A stretch of 64,000 bases of DNA. Origin: Cognatundibacterium griseum (GTDB lineage Bacteria; Pseudomonadota; Gammaproteobacteria; Burkholderiales; Burkholderiaceae_D). Below the pieces are notes generated by a model, which had not been told where the DNA came from, did no database searches, and worked only from the letters and a program-made list of their open reading frames with translations. Every line of letters starts with the position of its first letter. The stretch's first letter is position 1. The stretch is from positions 558,001-622,000 of the forward strand of contig NZ_JACOGC010000001.1 of NCBI RefSeq assembly GCF_014284195.1. The letters run 5' to 3'. This document shows, in pieces, positions 52,857 to 62,275 of this stretch. The position numbers were made by a program, and so were the translations under genes.

Positions 52857-53509
52857 GGATTCTGAAGCGGGTCAAGATACGGTTCAAGGTAAATGCTCAG
52901 GCTGACTTCACCGGCGGTCTGGCTGTAGCGGCTCAGATCAATGCGTTTGGGCTGAACGGGGCTCTGGTGCCAGCTGGCGTAGCGGATTTTCCAGCCATCG
53001 GCTTCCAGTGTCTGGTCTGCCGGCAGCAAGGCGAGCGGGTGACCATCCTTGGTCCGGACAAAGCCTTGCAGCCAGTCGCGCAGGCCGGATACCGGCAATG
53101 GCCAGTGCAGCGTATCGCTGATCAGCTGATCCAGATTATTCGCCTGGTGCGGCATTTTCCCTTCCTGTTCCAGCATTGCGCCCTGTGCGTTCTGTGTAAT
53201 TCTCGCCAGCGTCTGACCCAGAGGAGAAGAGAGCAATATCTGTAAGCGGTCGTCCTGTTGATCCCATTCAAAATTTCCGGTCAGATTTTGCGGCTTACCA
53301 TTCTGTTCATAGCGGACCGATATCTTGCCGCTGAGCTGAATTTGGTTCTGATACAGCCGCGCCGGTGTTTCCGGGGCGCTGACACCGGAAGCAGCGTGCG
53401 TCGCCGGTGTTTGTAAGGCGGTTGTGGTGGTGCAGCCGCTGCCGAGGACGGCACAGCAGTAAAGTGCAAGCGAGCTGGCGATCTGCGGCAGGGGAAGGGA
53501 TCTGAACAT
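52853..53509 (-). CDS. lolB: Outer-membrane lipoprotein receptor LolB
   Basis: 218 residues from the ATG at 53509, which starts a lipoprotein signal peptide (FRSLPLPQIASSLALYCCAVLGSGC, lipobox LGSGC). A longer frame from 53584 would bury this signal. The mature part follows the LolB pattern: LYQNQIQLSGKISVRYEQNGKPQNLTGNFEWDQQDDRLQILLSSPLGQTLARI and a central PDQTLEADGWKIRY. It accepts lipoproteins from LolA and inserts them in the outer membrane. It overlaps ispE by 4 bases and follows the TPR lipoprotein gene. Confidence 0.9.
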   Translation of the reverse strand: MFRSLPLPQIASSLALYCCAVLGSGCTTTTALQTPATHAASGVSAPETPARLYQNQIQLSGKISVRYEQNGKPQNLTGNFEWDQQDDRLQILLSSPLGQTLARITQNAQGAMLEQEGKMPHQANNLDQLISDTLHWPLPVSGLRDWLQGFVRTKDGHPLALLPADQTLEADGWKIRYASWHQSPVQPKRIDLSRYSQTAGEVSLSIYLEPYLDPLQNP

Positions 53510-53589
53510 GATGCGTCGTGGCTTCTGATGAGCGGAAAAACGGTGGGCACGATATTCCCGGACAGATACGGCATCCGGGAGCATGCGTT

Positions 53590-55452
53590 TTACAGTCTGA
53601 CGTTCAGGCGTTCCAGGGTGCTTTTCAGAGAGCTGTTGCCGGGATCTTTGGCCCGCCCTTCGCGCCAGATTTTACGTGCGGCGTCTTTGTGTCCCATGGT
53701 CCACAGCAGTTCGCCGTAATGCGCTGCAATGTCTGCGTCCGGGCGCAGTTCGTAGGCGTGACGCAGCGCTTTTTCGGCCTCCTCAAATTGCTTCATGCGG
53801 AATTTGACCCAGCCCAGGCTGTCAAGAATAAACGGATCATCCGGTGCCAGCTGATCAGCCTTCGTGATTAAAGTCAGTGCTTCCTCCAGCTGTATATTCC
53901 GGTCTGCGAAAGAATAACCCAGAGCATTGTAGGCATGCTGGCTGTTGGGCGCGAGCGTGATAATGCGCCGTAATGCGATTTCCATCTCGGCGTACTGGTT
54001 CTGAGACTCCAGCAGCATCGCGTAGTCATACAGCAGATCGGCATTATCCGGATGCGCTTTATTTCCGTCCTGCAGAACCTGCAATGCCTGTTCCGGCTGC
54101 CCGTTATCGCGCAGGATTTGCGCCTCGGTCTGGATGACCTGTAATTGCTCGCTCTCATTGGCGGGTTTTAAGTTCTTCAGAAACTGCAGACCCTCCGCCA
54201 GTTTCCCCATTTTTGCGTACAGGTGGGCGCGCCGCATCTGCACATTGAACCAGGAAGGATTGCGTCCATCCTGAGACTCCACTTTGGCCAGCCAGTCTTG
54301 TGCTGCCTGATAATCCTTGCGCTCAAAGGCGATGCGGGACAGGTTCAGCAGAACAGGCGTGGTATCCGGTTCTTCGGATTTTTCTGCAGAAATTTTCAGA
54401 TGCCGTATGAAATAGTCTTCTGCCTCCTGCCATTTGTTTCTTTCCATCGCCAGCACACCAAGGGTATACAGCGTGCTCAGGTCTTCCGGCTTTTCCTTGA
54501 GCAGATGCTCAAATTCTGCGGTGGCTTTATCAAACTGTTTCTGATCGATCAGGATGCTGGCATAGGCCAGCCGGACGTCGCGCGCTTTCGGATTTTTCGA
54601 GATGAACGCATTCAGCGCCTTCAGTGCTTCCGGCTGGGAGGATGCCTGGGCAATGGTCAGAATCGCGAGCTGGGAATCGCTCTGGGCCGTCAGAACCTGC
54701 TGCGCTTCTTTGACCGCACGCGGATTATCCCCTTTGCTGTAGGCGCCCTGGGCCAGCGCCAGATGGGCTTCCGGTAAGGTTTTATACGGTATCAGAATTT
54801 CTTCCAACACATCAAAAGCAGCATTTTTATCCCGGGCGCGCGACAGCAGACGCTGCGCCTGCAACATGATCACGCCATATTGTTTGGGTTCGGCTTCGGC
54901 GAGTTTTTCCGAAAAGACTTTCTGGATTTCCGCCAGATTATTGTTCATCACCATGAAACCGAGGTAATACTGGGTGGCCTCATTGGAATGCGGTGCCAGT
55001 TCGCGCCACAGGCGAATCGCAGACAAGGCTTCACCCGGCTGCTTCACACTCAGGGCAATTTCCGCCGAGCGTTTGGCAAGCCGCGGGTCGCCGGTTTTCT
55101 GGGCGGTGCTCATCAGGGTGACGTAGGCTGCCTGCCAGCTGCCGCGCTGATAGGCAATTTCGGCTGTCAGAATTTTATAAAATAATTCATCGGTCAGCAC
55201 TACCGAAGGCAGCTTGTCACGGCTGTCGATGATCGGGGATGACTGACCGTTCAGATCTTTTTCTGCCGACAAGGCCGCCTGAGCCGCATCTCTGGCATGA
55301 TGTGCGTCTTCCGATTGCAGCGTATGCCCGCCACCCAGCCCGGCACAGGCCGACAGCAGAGCAGCTCCGCCAAGCAGAATGGCCGGGCGGAATGCAGATA
55401 CGAGTGCAGATACAATAGACGAAGTAAAAACAGTGGCAGAAAAAGTTTTCAA
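53590..55452 (-). CDS. TPR-repeat lipoprotein of unknown function
   Basis: 620 residues. A signal peptide with lipobox LLSAC (about residues 32-36) predicts a lipoprotein. The rest is alpha-helical with many tetratricopeptide repeats, for example LSTLYTLGVLAMERNKWQEAEDYFIRHLKIS, DLLYDYAMLLESQNQYAEMEIALRRIITLAPNSQHAYNALGYSFAD, and DPFILDSLGWVKFRMKQFEEAEKALRHAYELRPD. Such proteins act as scaffolds in envelope complexes. It precedes lolB by about 80 bases (only 5 from the longer lolB frame), a conserved order in Burkholderiales. The partner is unknown. Confidence 0.85.
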   Translation of the reverse strand: MKTFSATVFTSSIVSALVSAFRPAILLGGAALLSACAGLGGGHTLQSEDAHHARDAAQAALSAEKDLNGQSSPIIDSRDKLPSVVLTDELFYKILTAEIAYQRGSWQAAYVTLMSTAQKTGDPRLAKRSAEIALSVKQPGEALSAIRLWRELAPHSNEATQYYLGFMVMNNNLAEIQKVFSEKLAEAEPKQYGVIMLQAQRLLSRARDKNAAFDVLEEILIPYKTLPEAHLALAQGAYSKGDNPRAVKEAQQVLTAQSDSQLAILTIAQASSQPEALKALNAFISKNPKARDVRLAYASILIDQKQFDKATAEFEHLLKEKPEDLSTLYTLGVLAMERNKWQEAEDYFIRHLKISAEKSEEPDTTPVLLNLSRIAFERKDYQAAQDWLAKVESQDGRNPSWFNVQMRRAHLYAKMGKLAEGLQFLKNLKPANESEQLQVIQTEAQILRDNGQPEQALQVLQDGNKAHPDNADLLYDYAMLLESQNQYAEMEIALRRIITLAPNSQHAYNALGYSFADRNIQLEEALTLITKADQLAPDDPFILDSLGWVKFRMKQFEEAEKALRHAYELRPDADIAAHYGELLWTMGHKDAARKIWREGRAKDPGNSSLKSTLERLNVRL

Positions 55453-55670
55453 GACAGATCCGTATGAACAAGGGATGATTGATTTTACGCTGAACTGGGT
55501 GAAACGTGGGATACCGGCGCAGTGTCCCGTGTGTCAAATTGTATGGTGTCAGGGCACAGGCCGTCCGGCTCCGGTGTTTTTTTCCGATATGTCATCAACC
55601 TTGACTATGACTGTGTCCCTGCTGTTTTTATCCCTGAACCGAATGATTTATTTTTCCGTCTGAGCTGACC

Positions 55671-56492
55671 ATGCCTGAATTACCCGAAGTTGAAGTTACG
55701 CGGCGCGGCGTTGAGCCTCACCTGACCGGACAGCGTGTGACCGACGTGATCATGCGCCGGGAAGGATTGCGCTGGCCTTTTCCGCCGAATCTGCCTGCGC
55801 TGTTGCGCGGGCAGCTTGTACAGTCAGCCGGGCGGCGGGGAAAATACCTGTTGCTGCATTTTGCACATGGCACCGTACTGATTCACTTGGGCATGTCGGG
55901 TCATCTGCGCGTGCTGCCAGCGGCAACTCCGGTGCGCAAGCATGAGCATATCGATATCGTAATGGGTGAGACGGCGCTGCGCATGACGGATCCGCGCCGT
56001 TTTGGCGCTGTGCTCTGGCATGATGCCGGTGCGGGCGACGTCGGCGGACATCCGTTGTTGCATAAGTTGGGGGTGGAGCCGCTGGAGCCGGAATTTGACG
56101 CCGGTTTGCTGCACCGGCAGACGCGCAAGCGGAGCGCCAGTATCAAACAGATATTGCTGGCGGGAGATATCGTGGTGGGTGTCGGGAATATTTATGCGTC
56201 GGAGAGTTTGTTTAAGGCCAGGATTCATCCTGAAACACCGGCCAATAAAATCAGCCTCGCACGTTACCGCTTGCTGGTGCCGGCAATCCGGGACACGCTG
56301 GCAGAGGCGATCCGGCAGGGCGGCAGCACGCTGAAAGATTTTACCGGGGTGGATGGACAGACCGGCTACTTCCAGCAAACTTACTTTGTTTATGACCGGG
56401 CTGAAGCGCCTTGCCGCCTGTGCGGGCATCCGGTCAGGCAGATCCGGCAGGGACAGCGTAGCACTTTTTATTGCCCGCATTGTCAGAAATAG
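55671..56492 (+). CDS. mutM: Formamidopyrimidine-DNA glycosylase (MutM/Fpg)
   Basis: 273 residues. PELPEVEVTRRG gives the catalytic N-terminal Pro2 and Glu3; GRRGKYLLLHF holds the catalytic Lys; the helix-two-turn-helix is IKQILLAGDIVVGVGNIYASESLF. The zinc finger is C248-x2-C251-x16-C268-x2-C271. It removes 8-oxoguanine and formamidopyrimidines from DNA. It is divergent from the TPR lipoprotein gene and precedes the dynamin-like gene and mutY, so both enzymes of the 8-oxoguanine repair pair are within 4 kb. Confidence 0.97.
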   Translation: MPELPEVEVTRRGVEPHLTGQRVTDVIMRREGLRWPFPPNLPALLRGQLVQSAGRRGKYLLLHFAHGTVLIHLGMSGHLRVLPAATPVRKHEHIDIVMGETALRMTDPRRFGAVLWHDAGAGDVGGHPLLHKLGVEPLEPEFDAGLLHRQTRKRSASIKQILLAGDIVVGVGNIYASESLFKARIHPETPANKISLARYRLLVPAIRDTLAEAIRQGGSTLKDFTGVDGQTGYFQQTYFVYDRAEAPCRLCGHPVRQIRQGQRSTFYCPHCQK

Positions 56493-56606
56493 ACCGCATT
56501 CCCCTTTAAATCCGTACTGGTTTTGTTGGTCAAAACACATTTTATGCGTATTTTCCTGTTCATCCATATATACTTGAATGAATAAGAAAGATTAACTGAG
56601 GGAAAT

Positions 56607-58544
56607 ATGAGCAATCTGGTTCAAAAATTCCAAGAGTACAGCGAATGGCGCAAGGGAGTCGCCCGGGCGCTGACGCAATACCGTGCCTGGATAAGCGGAT
56701 CAGACATGGCTGACCCCACCACTGACCAGCGTCTGGCGCGTCTGCTGGAGCGGCTGGTGGATGACAAATTATCGATTGCTTTTGTCGCTGAATTTTCACG
56801 CGGCAAATCAGAACTGATCAACGCCATTTTCTTCGCCGATTATGGCCAGCGCATTCTGCCGTCGTCTGCGGGTCGCACCACGATGTGTCCGACCGAATTA
56901 TTGTATGACGACACCATTCCGCCATGCATCCGCCTGCTGCCGATCGAAACCCGTTCTGAAGCGCAGTCAACCAGCGAATACAAAGGCCAGAGCCATGTGT
57001 GGCAGGTATTGCCTCTCAATATCAGTTCCGGTGATGGCATGTTGGAAGCCTTCAAGCAGGTCAGCCTGACCAAGAAGGTCAGCGTGGAAGTTGCCAAGCA
57101 ATATGGCTTGTTTGACGAAGAAGATCCGGATGCGGCATTGGAAATCGACGAGGATGGTCTGGTCGAGATTTCACAGTGGCGCCATGCGATTGTGAATTTT
57201 CCGCACCCCTTGCTGAAAGAAGGCCTCATCATCGTGGATACCCCGGGACTGAATGCGATCGGTACCGAACCGGAGCTGACGCTGAACCTGATTCCGAACG
57301 CGCATGCCGTGCTGTTTATTCTTGCCGCAGATACCGGCGTGACCAAGAGTGATATTGATGTCTGGCGCAACCACATCGGCAGCGGACCGGGCCGCATGGT
57401 GGTGCTGAACAAGATCGACAGCATGTGGGATGAATTGCGCACTCCAGAAGAAATCGAACAGCAGCTCGAACGTCAGGTAGCAACGGTGGCGCATACGCTG
57501 GCGATCGATGCAAAACAGATTTTTCCGGTTTCTGCGCAAAAAGGCCTGGTTGCGAAAATTAACAAGGATGCGCCATTGCTGGCACGTAGCCGTCTGCCGC
57601 CGCTGGAGTATTCACTGTCGCGGGAACTGATTCCGGCCAAGCAGGATATCATCCGCGCGCAGCTCGAATCCGAGGTTCACGAAGTCACGACCGCCCAGCA
57701 TGCAGTGATGTCGGCGCGCAGCCGGAATGTGGTTGAGCAGTTGCTGGAGCTCAAAAGCCTGCGCGGAAAAAATATGAATGTGATCGAACACATGATGAAG
57801 CGTGTCGATGCAGAGAAAAAAGAATTTGATGCCAGCCTGATCCGGATGCAGGGCACGCGGGCCGTATTTACCCGCCTGTCGATGGAGGTGTATACCAGTC
57901 TTGGCATGGATATTTTGCGCGAAGAAATCCGCAAGACACGTGAGTCGATGGAAAAGAGTTACCTGTCTTTGGGCTTGCTCGATTCGATCAAGCATTTCTT
58001 TGCCCAGGTCAGACTGAATTTGCTGACATCGAATCAAAAAACCGATGAGATTTCTGAAATGATGGTGGTGATGTACCGGAAATTTTCTACCGAACATGGA
58101 CTGGCGTTGTCGGCACCGATGCCTTTCTCGCTGGAGAAATACATCAAGGAGCTCGATACGATCGAGACTGTTTATCACAAACAGTTTAATGCGGCGACCA
58201 TGATGACGAATACCCGGGTTGCTCTCATGCGTAAATTTTTTGATTCCGTTGCGGCGCGGGTCAAGCAGAATTTTTTACAGGCAAACAAAGATGTCGAAGC
58301 CTGGCAGAAAGTGGTGATGACTCCTCTGGAAGCACAGATACGCGAGCACAAAAATCAGCTGAAAAACCGGATGCAGTCGATACAGCGGATTCACGTGGCA
58401 ACCGATAGTCTGGAAGATAAAATTGCCTCCTTCGAGGCGATGCAGACAGAAGTCGAAGCGCAGAAACAGGCATTGCAGCAGCTGGAGCAGCAGCTTCACA
58501 GCGCACTGCATGCGGATTTGTCTGCCTTGAAAGCCGCCGCCTGA
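56607..58544 (+). CDS. Dynamin-like large GTPase
   Basis: 645 residues. The G1 loop is AEFSRGKSEL (61-70), with Ala61 for the first Gly and Glu after GKS where most have Thr. The G2 Thr lies in AGRTTMCPTE (about 91-92), G3 is DTPG at 211-214 and G4 NKID at 268-271. A long helical stalk (about 340-645) has strong coiled coil at the C-terminus (LEDKIASFEAMQTEVEAQKQALQQLEQQLHSAL). I see no clear membrane helix. Bacterial dynamin-like proteins remodel or protect membranes. It sits between mutM and mutY in the same direction (114 and 44 bases away), an order I recall in other Burkholderiales. The function is unknown. Confidence 0.85.
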   Translation: MSNLVQKFQEYSEWRKGVARALTQYRAWISGSDMADPTTDQRLARLLERLVDDKLSIAFVAEFSRGKSELINAIFFADYGQRILPSSAGRTTMCPTELLYDDTIPPCIRLLPIETRSEAQSTSEYKGQSHVWQVLPLNISSGDGMLEAFKQVSLTKKVSVEVAKQYGLFDEEDPDAALEIDEDGLVEISQWRHAIVNFPHPLLKEGLIIVDTPGLNAIGTEPELTLNLIPNAHAVLFILAADTGVTKSDIDVWRNHIGSGPGRMVVLNKIDSMWDELRTPEEIEQQLERQVATVAHTLAIDAKQIFPVSAQKGLVAKINKDAPLLARSRLPPLEYSLSRELIPAKQDIIRAQLESEVHEVTTAQHAVMSARSRNVVEQLLELKSLRGKNMNVIEHMMKRVDAEKKEFDASLIRMQGTRAVFTRLSMEVYTSLGMDILREEIRKTRESMEKSYLSLGLLDSIKHFFAQVRLNLLTSNQKTDEISEMMVVMYRKFSTEHGLALSAPMPFSLEKYIKELDTIETVYHKQFNAATMMTNTRVALMRKFFDSVAARVKQNFLQANKDVEAWQKVVMTPLEAQIREHKNQLKNRMQSIQRIHVATDSLEDKIASFEAMQTEVEAQKQALQQLEQQLHSALHADLSALKAAA

Positions 58545-58588
58545 ACCAATGGCGACGCACTGGCTGTAACCCACTGCAACGAGATTTC

Positions 58589-59755
58589 ATGACACTCCGT
58601 ACCCCGGCGGCTGCGGCCGCCCATGCATTGCATTCTTCATTGCAGGACCCTGCTTTTTCAGCGTCGGTCATCGACTGGCAGCGACAACATGGACGGCACA
58701 AGCTGCCGTGGCAGCAAAGCCGCGACGCTTACCGTATCTGGCTCTCAGAAATCATGCTGCAACAGACGCAGGTGAGCGCGGTGATTCCGTATTACCAGAA
58801 ATTTTTACAGCGTTTTCCAACCGTCTTTGATCTGGCCAGCGCGCCGGTCGAACTGGTCATGGAACACTGGAGCGGACTGGGTTATTACACCCGGGCCCGC
58901 AATTTGCACCGTTGCGCAAAACAGGTGGTGGAGCAGTATCAGGGGCAGTTTCCTGCTGATCCGGCGCATCTTGCAGAATTACCTGGCATTGGCCGCTCAA
59001 CTGCAGCAGCGATCACGGCATTTGCCTACGGTACGGTGGCCGCTATTCTCGATGGCAATGTGAAGCGGGTATTTGCCCGTGTTTTTGGCATAGACGGTTA
59101 TCCGGGCAGCAAACCTGTTGAGGATGCCATGTGGCAGCGCGCCGTTGCCCTGCTGCCTGCGCAGGGTATTGAAGCATATACCCAGGGACTGATGGACCTG
59201 GGCGCCACAGTCTGCACCCGTAGCAAGCCCGACTGTGGGCATTGTCCGCTACAGCAGCGCTGTGTGGCGTTTGCACAGAACCGCGTGGCGGAGCTGCCGG
59301 TGCGCAAACCAAAAACACAGCAAAGGCAGAAGCAGGCTGTCATGCTGATTCTGTTGCATGAAGGCCGCGTCCTGCTGGAACGGCGGCCGGATAGTGGCAT
59401 CTGGGGCGGATTGCTGTCATTACCCGAACTGGATGGCATGCAGCCGCTGGCGCCTGAACAGGATACGCCGCCGCGGGCCGCAACTCCAGAGCGCGACGTA
59501 CTGACGCCTGAGCTGCATGCGTGGATAGCCAGGTTTGGTGCGGCCCGCAGCGTACAGGTGTTGCCGTCGCTGCAGCATGTTTTCACCCATTTCCGCCTGC
59601 ATATCCAGCCGGTTCTGGCGCAACTGGAGCAGCGTGTTGCGGGTGTCGGGCAAGATGCAGAAATCTGGCTGCCGCTCGACAGTGCTGATCAGGCAGCCTT
59701 GCCCGCACCAGTGAAAACCCTGCTGCAATCGCTGACGCAACCCTTGCTATTCTGA
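58589..59755 (+). CDS. mutY: Adenine DNA glycosylase MutY
   Basis: 388 residues. Catalytic Glu54 in WLSEIMLQQTQV, helix-hairpin-helix LPGIGRSTAAAI (131-142), catalytic Asp155 in ILDGNVKRV, and a 4Fe-4S loop C209-x6-C216-x2-C219-x5-C225. A C-terminal NUDIX-like domain (about 250-385) recognises 8-oxoguanine. It removes A mispaired with 8-oxoG. It is probably cotranscribed with the dynamin-like gene upstream. Confidence 0.97.
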   Translation: MTLRTPAAAAAHALHSSLQDPAFSASVIDWQRQHGRHKLPWQQSRDAYRIWLSEIMLQQTQVSAVIPYYQKFLQRFPTVFDLASAPVELVMEHWSGLGYYTRARNLHRCAKQVVEQYQGQFPADPAHLAELPGIGRSTAAAITAFAYGTVAAILDGNVKRVFARVFGIDGYPGSKPVEDAMWQRAVALLPAQGIEAYTQGLMDLGATVCTRSKPDCGHCPLQQRCVAFAQNRVAELPVRKPKTQQRQKQAVMLILLHEGRVLLERRPDSGIWGGLLSLPELDGMQPLAPEQDTPPRAATPERDVLTPELHAWIARFGAARSVQVLPSLQHVFTHFRLHIQPVLAQLEQRVAGVGQDAEIWLPLDSADQAALPAPVKTLLQSLTQPLLF

Positions 59756-59879
59756 ATGGCTGCTGGCGGAAACCCGCGCTGCGTTTGCTGGCCGGGGATG
59801 GGGCTGGCTGTTCTTCATGACGATGGACTCTGTCGCAAAATTCCTGTCTTTATCGCATCTGTTGCCGTTTCATCGCAGA

Positions 59880-59911
59880 AATGACACTTTTGTCATTGTT
59901 AGCTTTACACT
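59880..59911 (+). promoter_or_regulatory. Inverted repeat over the promoter of the hydrolase-ABC operon
   Basis: AATGACA (59880-59886), a 4-base CTTT spacer and TGTCATT (59891-59897) form a perfect 7-bp inverted repeat. A -10-like TACACT follows at 59906-59911, with ATGACA as a poor -35 at 19 bases. This looks like an operator about 45-60 bases before the start codon. The regulator is unknown. Confidence 0.45.
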
Positions 59912-59942
59912 ACGTTTCTCAAAAATCATTCAGGAGACTATT

Positions 59943-61448
59943 TTGCGAACCGATGTTTTGCGCGGACTCATGGGGTGGATGGTGGGAATCACGTCGCTGT
60001 ATGCCAGCGCTGAAACCAGTCCCTGCCGTGTGCCGGATTTTCCGCAGGAACTGCGTTGCGGCGTGGTGCAGCGACCTCTGAATCCCGCCGACCCGGCCGG
60101 GAAGAAAATTGATGTGCATTATATGGTGTTGCCGTCGCAGGATAAAAACAAGCTGCACGACGCCGTCTTTTTACTGGCTGGCGGGCCGGGGCAAAGTGGG
60201 GTCAGTCTTGCCGGTTTTGGACAGACGATGCTGGGCCGCCTGAACAAGCGGCGCGATCTGGTGTTTGTCGATCAGCGCGGCACGGGCCGCAGCGCTTCAT
60301 TGTCTTGTCCGGAACTGGAACGCAGCGAAGATGTGGACGAGGACGAGCAATTACTCAGGAAATCAGCAATCTGTCTGAACCGGCTGCAAACCCTGCCACA
60401 TGGCGACCTGCGTTTTTACAGCACCAGTATTGCCGTGCAGGATCTGGAAGCGGTGCGTCAGACGCAAGGGTACGGACGCATCAATCTGGTGGGTGCATCG
60501 TACGGCACCCGGGTTGGACTGGAATATCTGCGCCAGTTTCCGAATTCCGTCAAACGGCTGGTGCTCGATGGCGTGGTGCCGCCGGATATGAATTTGCCGG
60601 CCGAAGATGCACAGGCGGCATTGGATGGTCTGTTTCAGGATTGCCAGAAAGAACCTGGCTGCCACGCCGCCTATCCTGATCTGGCAACCCGCTGGCAGCA
60701 ATTGCTGGCGATGGCGCCCAGACAGGTCAGTGTGACGCATCCGCGCCTGGGAACGCCATTCAGCTTCCGTATGTCGCACGATATTTTGCTGGGAATGGTG
60801 CACAAAACTTTATATTCCCCGGTCAGCGTTTCAGGTTTGCCGTATGCGTTGACGCAGGCGGGTCAGGGTAATTACCAGCCGCTGGTAACGCTCAGCGGTG
60901 CGACCAATGCACCCGGTCCTGCAGGCATTAACTATGGCATGCATTTTTCTGTCTGGTGTTCTGAAATGTTTGCCCGGCCTTTACCTGCCCCGCGCGATGA
61001 ATTTGAAAAACTGATGAACAATCAGTATCAGAAAGTGTGTAAAAACTGGCCGCGTGCCGCTATTCCACCGGATTTTTTCACGATACCGCCGGCCCGCGTG
61101 CCAGTGTTGTTGCTGAGCGGCGGCATTGACCCGGTGACGCCGATACGTCACGGCAAGACCGTGGCGCAGGCTCTGGGGCCGCAGGCATTGCATGTGACCG
61201 TGGATCATGCCGGGCACGGCTTGCTGGCACAAGGGTGTGTCCGCGAGGTGGTCAACCGTTTCCTGAGCGCCAGAGAAGATACTGAGGCGCTCAAAACAGA
61301 TATCAGCTGCGTACGGCAGATTCCGCGGCCCCTGGCGTGGCAGCCTTTGCAGCCAGCGATCAAACCGGAGGCCGGCTCGCAGGTAACGACTCAGGAGCGC
61401 AACGCTATGCCAGCGTCATCCATCAATCAGGCAGGAGGACGGTCATGA
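59943..61448 (+). CDS. Alpha/beta hydrolase with TAP-like C-terminus, secreted
   Basis: I choose the TTG at 59943: CAGGAG lies 9 bases upstream, and the resulting N-terminus (RTDVLRGLMGWMVGITSLYASAETS) is a signal peptide. An ATG at 59817 would add 42 poor residues. This gives 501 residues. Oxyanion motif LAGGPGQSG, nucleophile Ser in VGASYGTR, Asp in SGGIDPVTP and His in DHAGHGLL, with the C-terminal TAP-like domain (PF08386 type). The family contains proline iminopeptidases and tripeptidyl aminopeptidases. It overlaps the ABC ATPase gene by 4 bases, a conserved-looking operon in which hydrolase and transporter may work together. Confidence 0.85.
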   Translation: MRTDVLRGLMGWMVGITSLYASAETSPCRVPDFPQELRCGVVQRPLNPADPAGKKIDVHYMVLPSQDKNKLHDAVFLLAGGPGQSGVSLAGFGQTMLGRLNKRRDLVFVDQRGTGRSASLSCPELERSEDVDEDEQLLRKSAICLNRLQTLPHGDLRFYSTSIAVQDLEAVRQTQGYGRINLVGASYGTRVGLEYLRQFPNSVKRLVLDGVVPPDMNLPAEDAQAALDGLFQDCQKEPGCHAAYPDLATRWQQLLAMAPRQVSVTHPRLGTPFSFRMSHDILLGMVHKTLYSPVSVSGLPYALTQAGQGNYQPLVTLSGATNAPGPAGINYGMHFSVWCSEMFARPLPAPRDEFEKLMNNQYQKVCKNWPRAAIPPDFFTIPPARVPVLLLSGGIDPVTPIRHGKTVAQALGPQALHVTVDHAGHGLLAQGCVREVVNRFLSAREDTEALKTDISCVRQIPRPLAWQPLQPAIKPEAGSQVTTQERNAMPASSINQAGGRS

Positions 61449-62275
61449 TTATCGTGAATGATCTGCACAAGCAGTTTGTCCGTACCGGAAAACCTGCTGC
61501 AAAAGACTGGCGCGATATCGCCAGAATGCTCGGTGTGCTGAAGAAAAAAACGGAAGTGGTGTCTGCGGTCAATGGCGTCAGTTTCCGCGCTGAAGATGGC
61601 GCCATTACCGGGCTGCTCGGTGCGAATGGCGCCGGTAAGACCACCACATTGCGCATGATCGCCGCGCTGTTGCAGCCGGATCAGGGCGGGATCATGGTCG
61701 ATGGCGTGCCTGTCGTGGCCGGAACCTCATCCACCCAGTCGCAGATGGGGGTGCTGTCCGATGCACGCGGCCTGTATCCACGCCTGACGGCGCGGGAAAA
61801 TATCGCTTACTACGGATTACTGCATGGCATGTCTGCCGCACAGGTCGCGCAGAGAACGGATCAGCTGGCGCACTGGCTCGGCATGTCTGCCTTGCTGGAC
61901 CGCCGTACCGATGGTTTCAGTCAGGGGGAAAGAATGAAAACGGCTCTGGCCAGGGCTCTGGTGCATGATCCGAAAAATATCATCCTGGATGAGCCGACCA
62001 ATGGACTGGATGTGGTTGCGACCAGGGCTTTGCGGGAATTCCTGCGCTGGCTGCGTTCACCGGAAGGTGGCGGCAAATGCATCGTGGTCTCAACACACAT
62101 CATGCAGGAAGTGGAGCGCTTGTGTGACGAGGTCGTGATTGTGGCGCAGGGAAAAAATGTGGCGCGCGGTTCAGTGGATGAATTACTGCAGCAGGCGCAG
62201 GAAATTAATTTTGAAGACGCCTTTGTCAAGCTGGCGTTTTTACAGACGGCTCCGACCATGAAAGAGGTGAACTGA
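61445..62275 (+). CDS. ABC transporter ATP-binding protein (NatA-like)
   Basis: 276 residues from the ATG at 61445, which overlaps the hydrolase stop and has AGGAGG upstream. Walker A GANGAGKTT, signature FSQGERMKTALARA, and Walker B NIILDEPTNGLDV with the switch His in VVSTHIMQEVE. The signature (FSQGE) and the close NatB-like partner resemble the NatAB sodium-export ATPases. The substrate is not proven. It is translationally coupled to genes on both sides. Confidence 0.9.
   Translation: MIIVNDLHKQFVRTGKPAAKDWRDIARMLGVLKKKTEVVSAVNGVSFRAEDGAITGLLGANGAGKTTTLRMIAALLQPDQGGIMVDGVPVVAGTSSTQSQMGVLSDARGLYPRLTARENIAYYGLLHGMSAAQVAQRTDQLAHWLGMSALLDRRTDGFSQGERMKTALARALVHDPKNIILDEPTNGLDVVATRALREFLRWLRSPEGGGKCIVVSTHIMQEVERLCDEVVIVAQGKNVARGSVDELLQQAQEINFEDAFVKLAFLQTAPTMKEVN

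Noticed and set aside
55379-55663. Small plus-strand frame with CPVCQIVWC between the TPR lipoprotein and mutM
   Set aside because: It overlaps the TPR gene start on the other strand, has no Shine-Dalgarno, and the Cys pattern is isolated.
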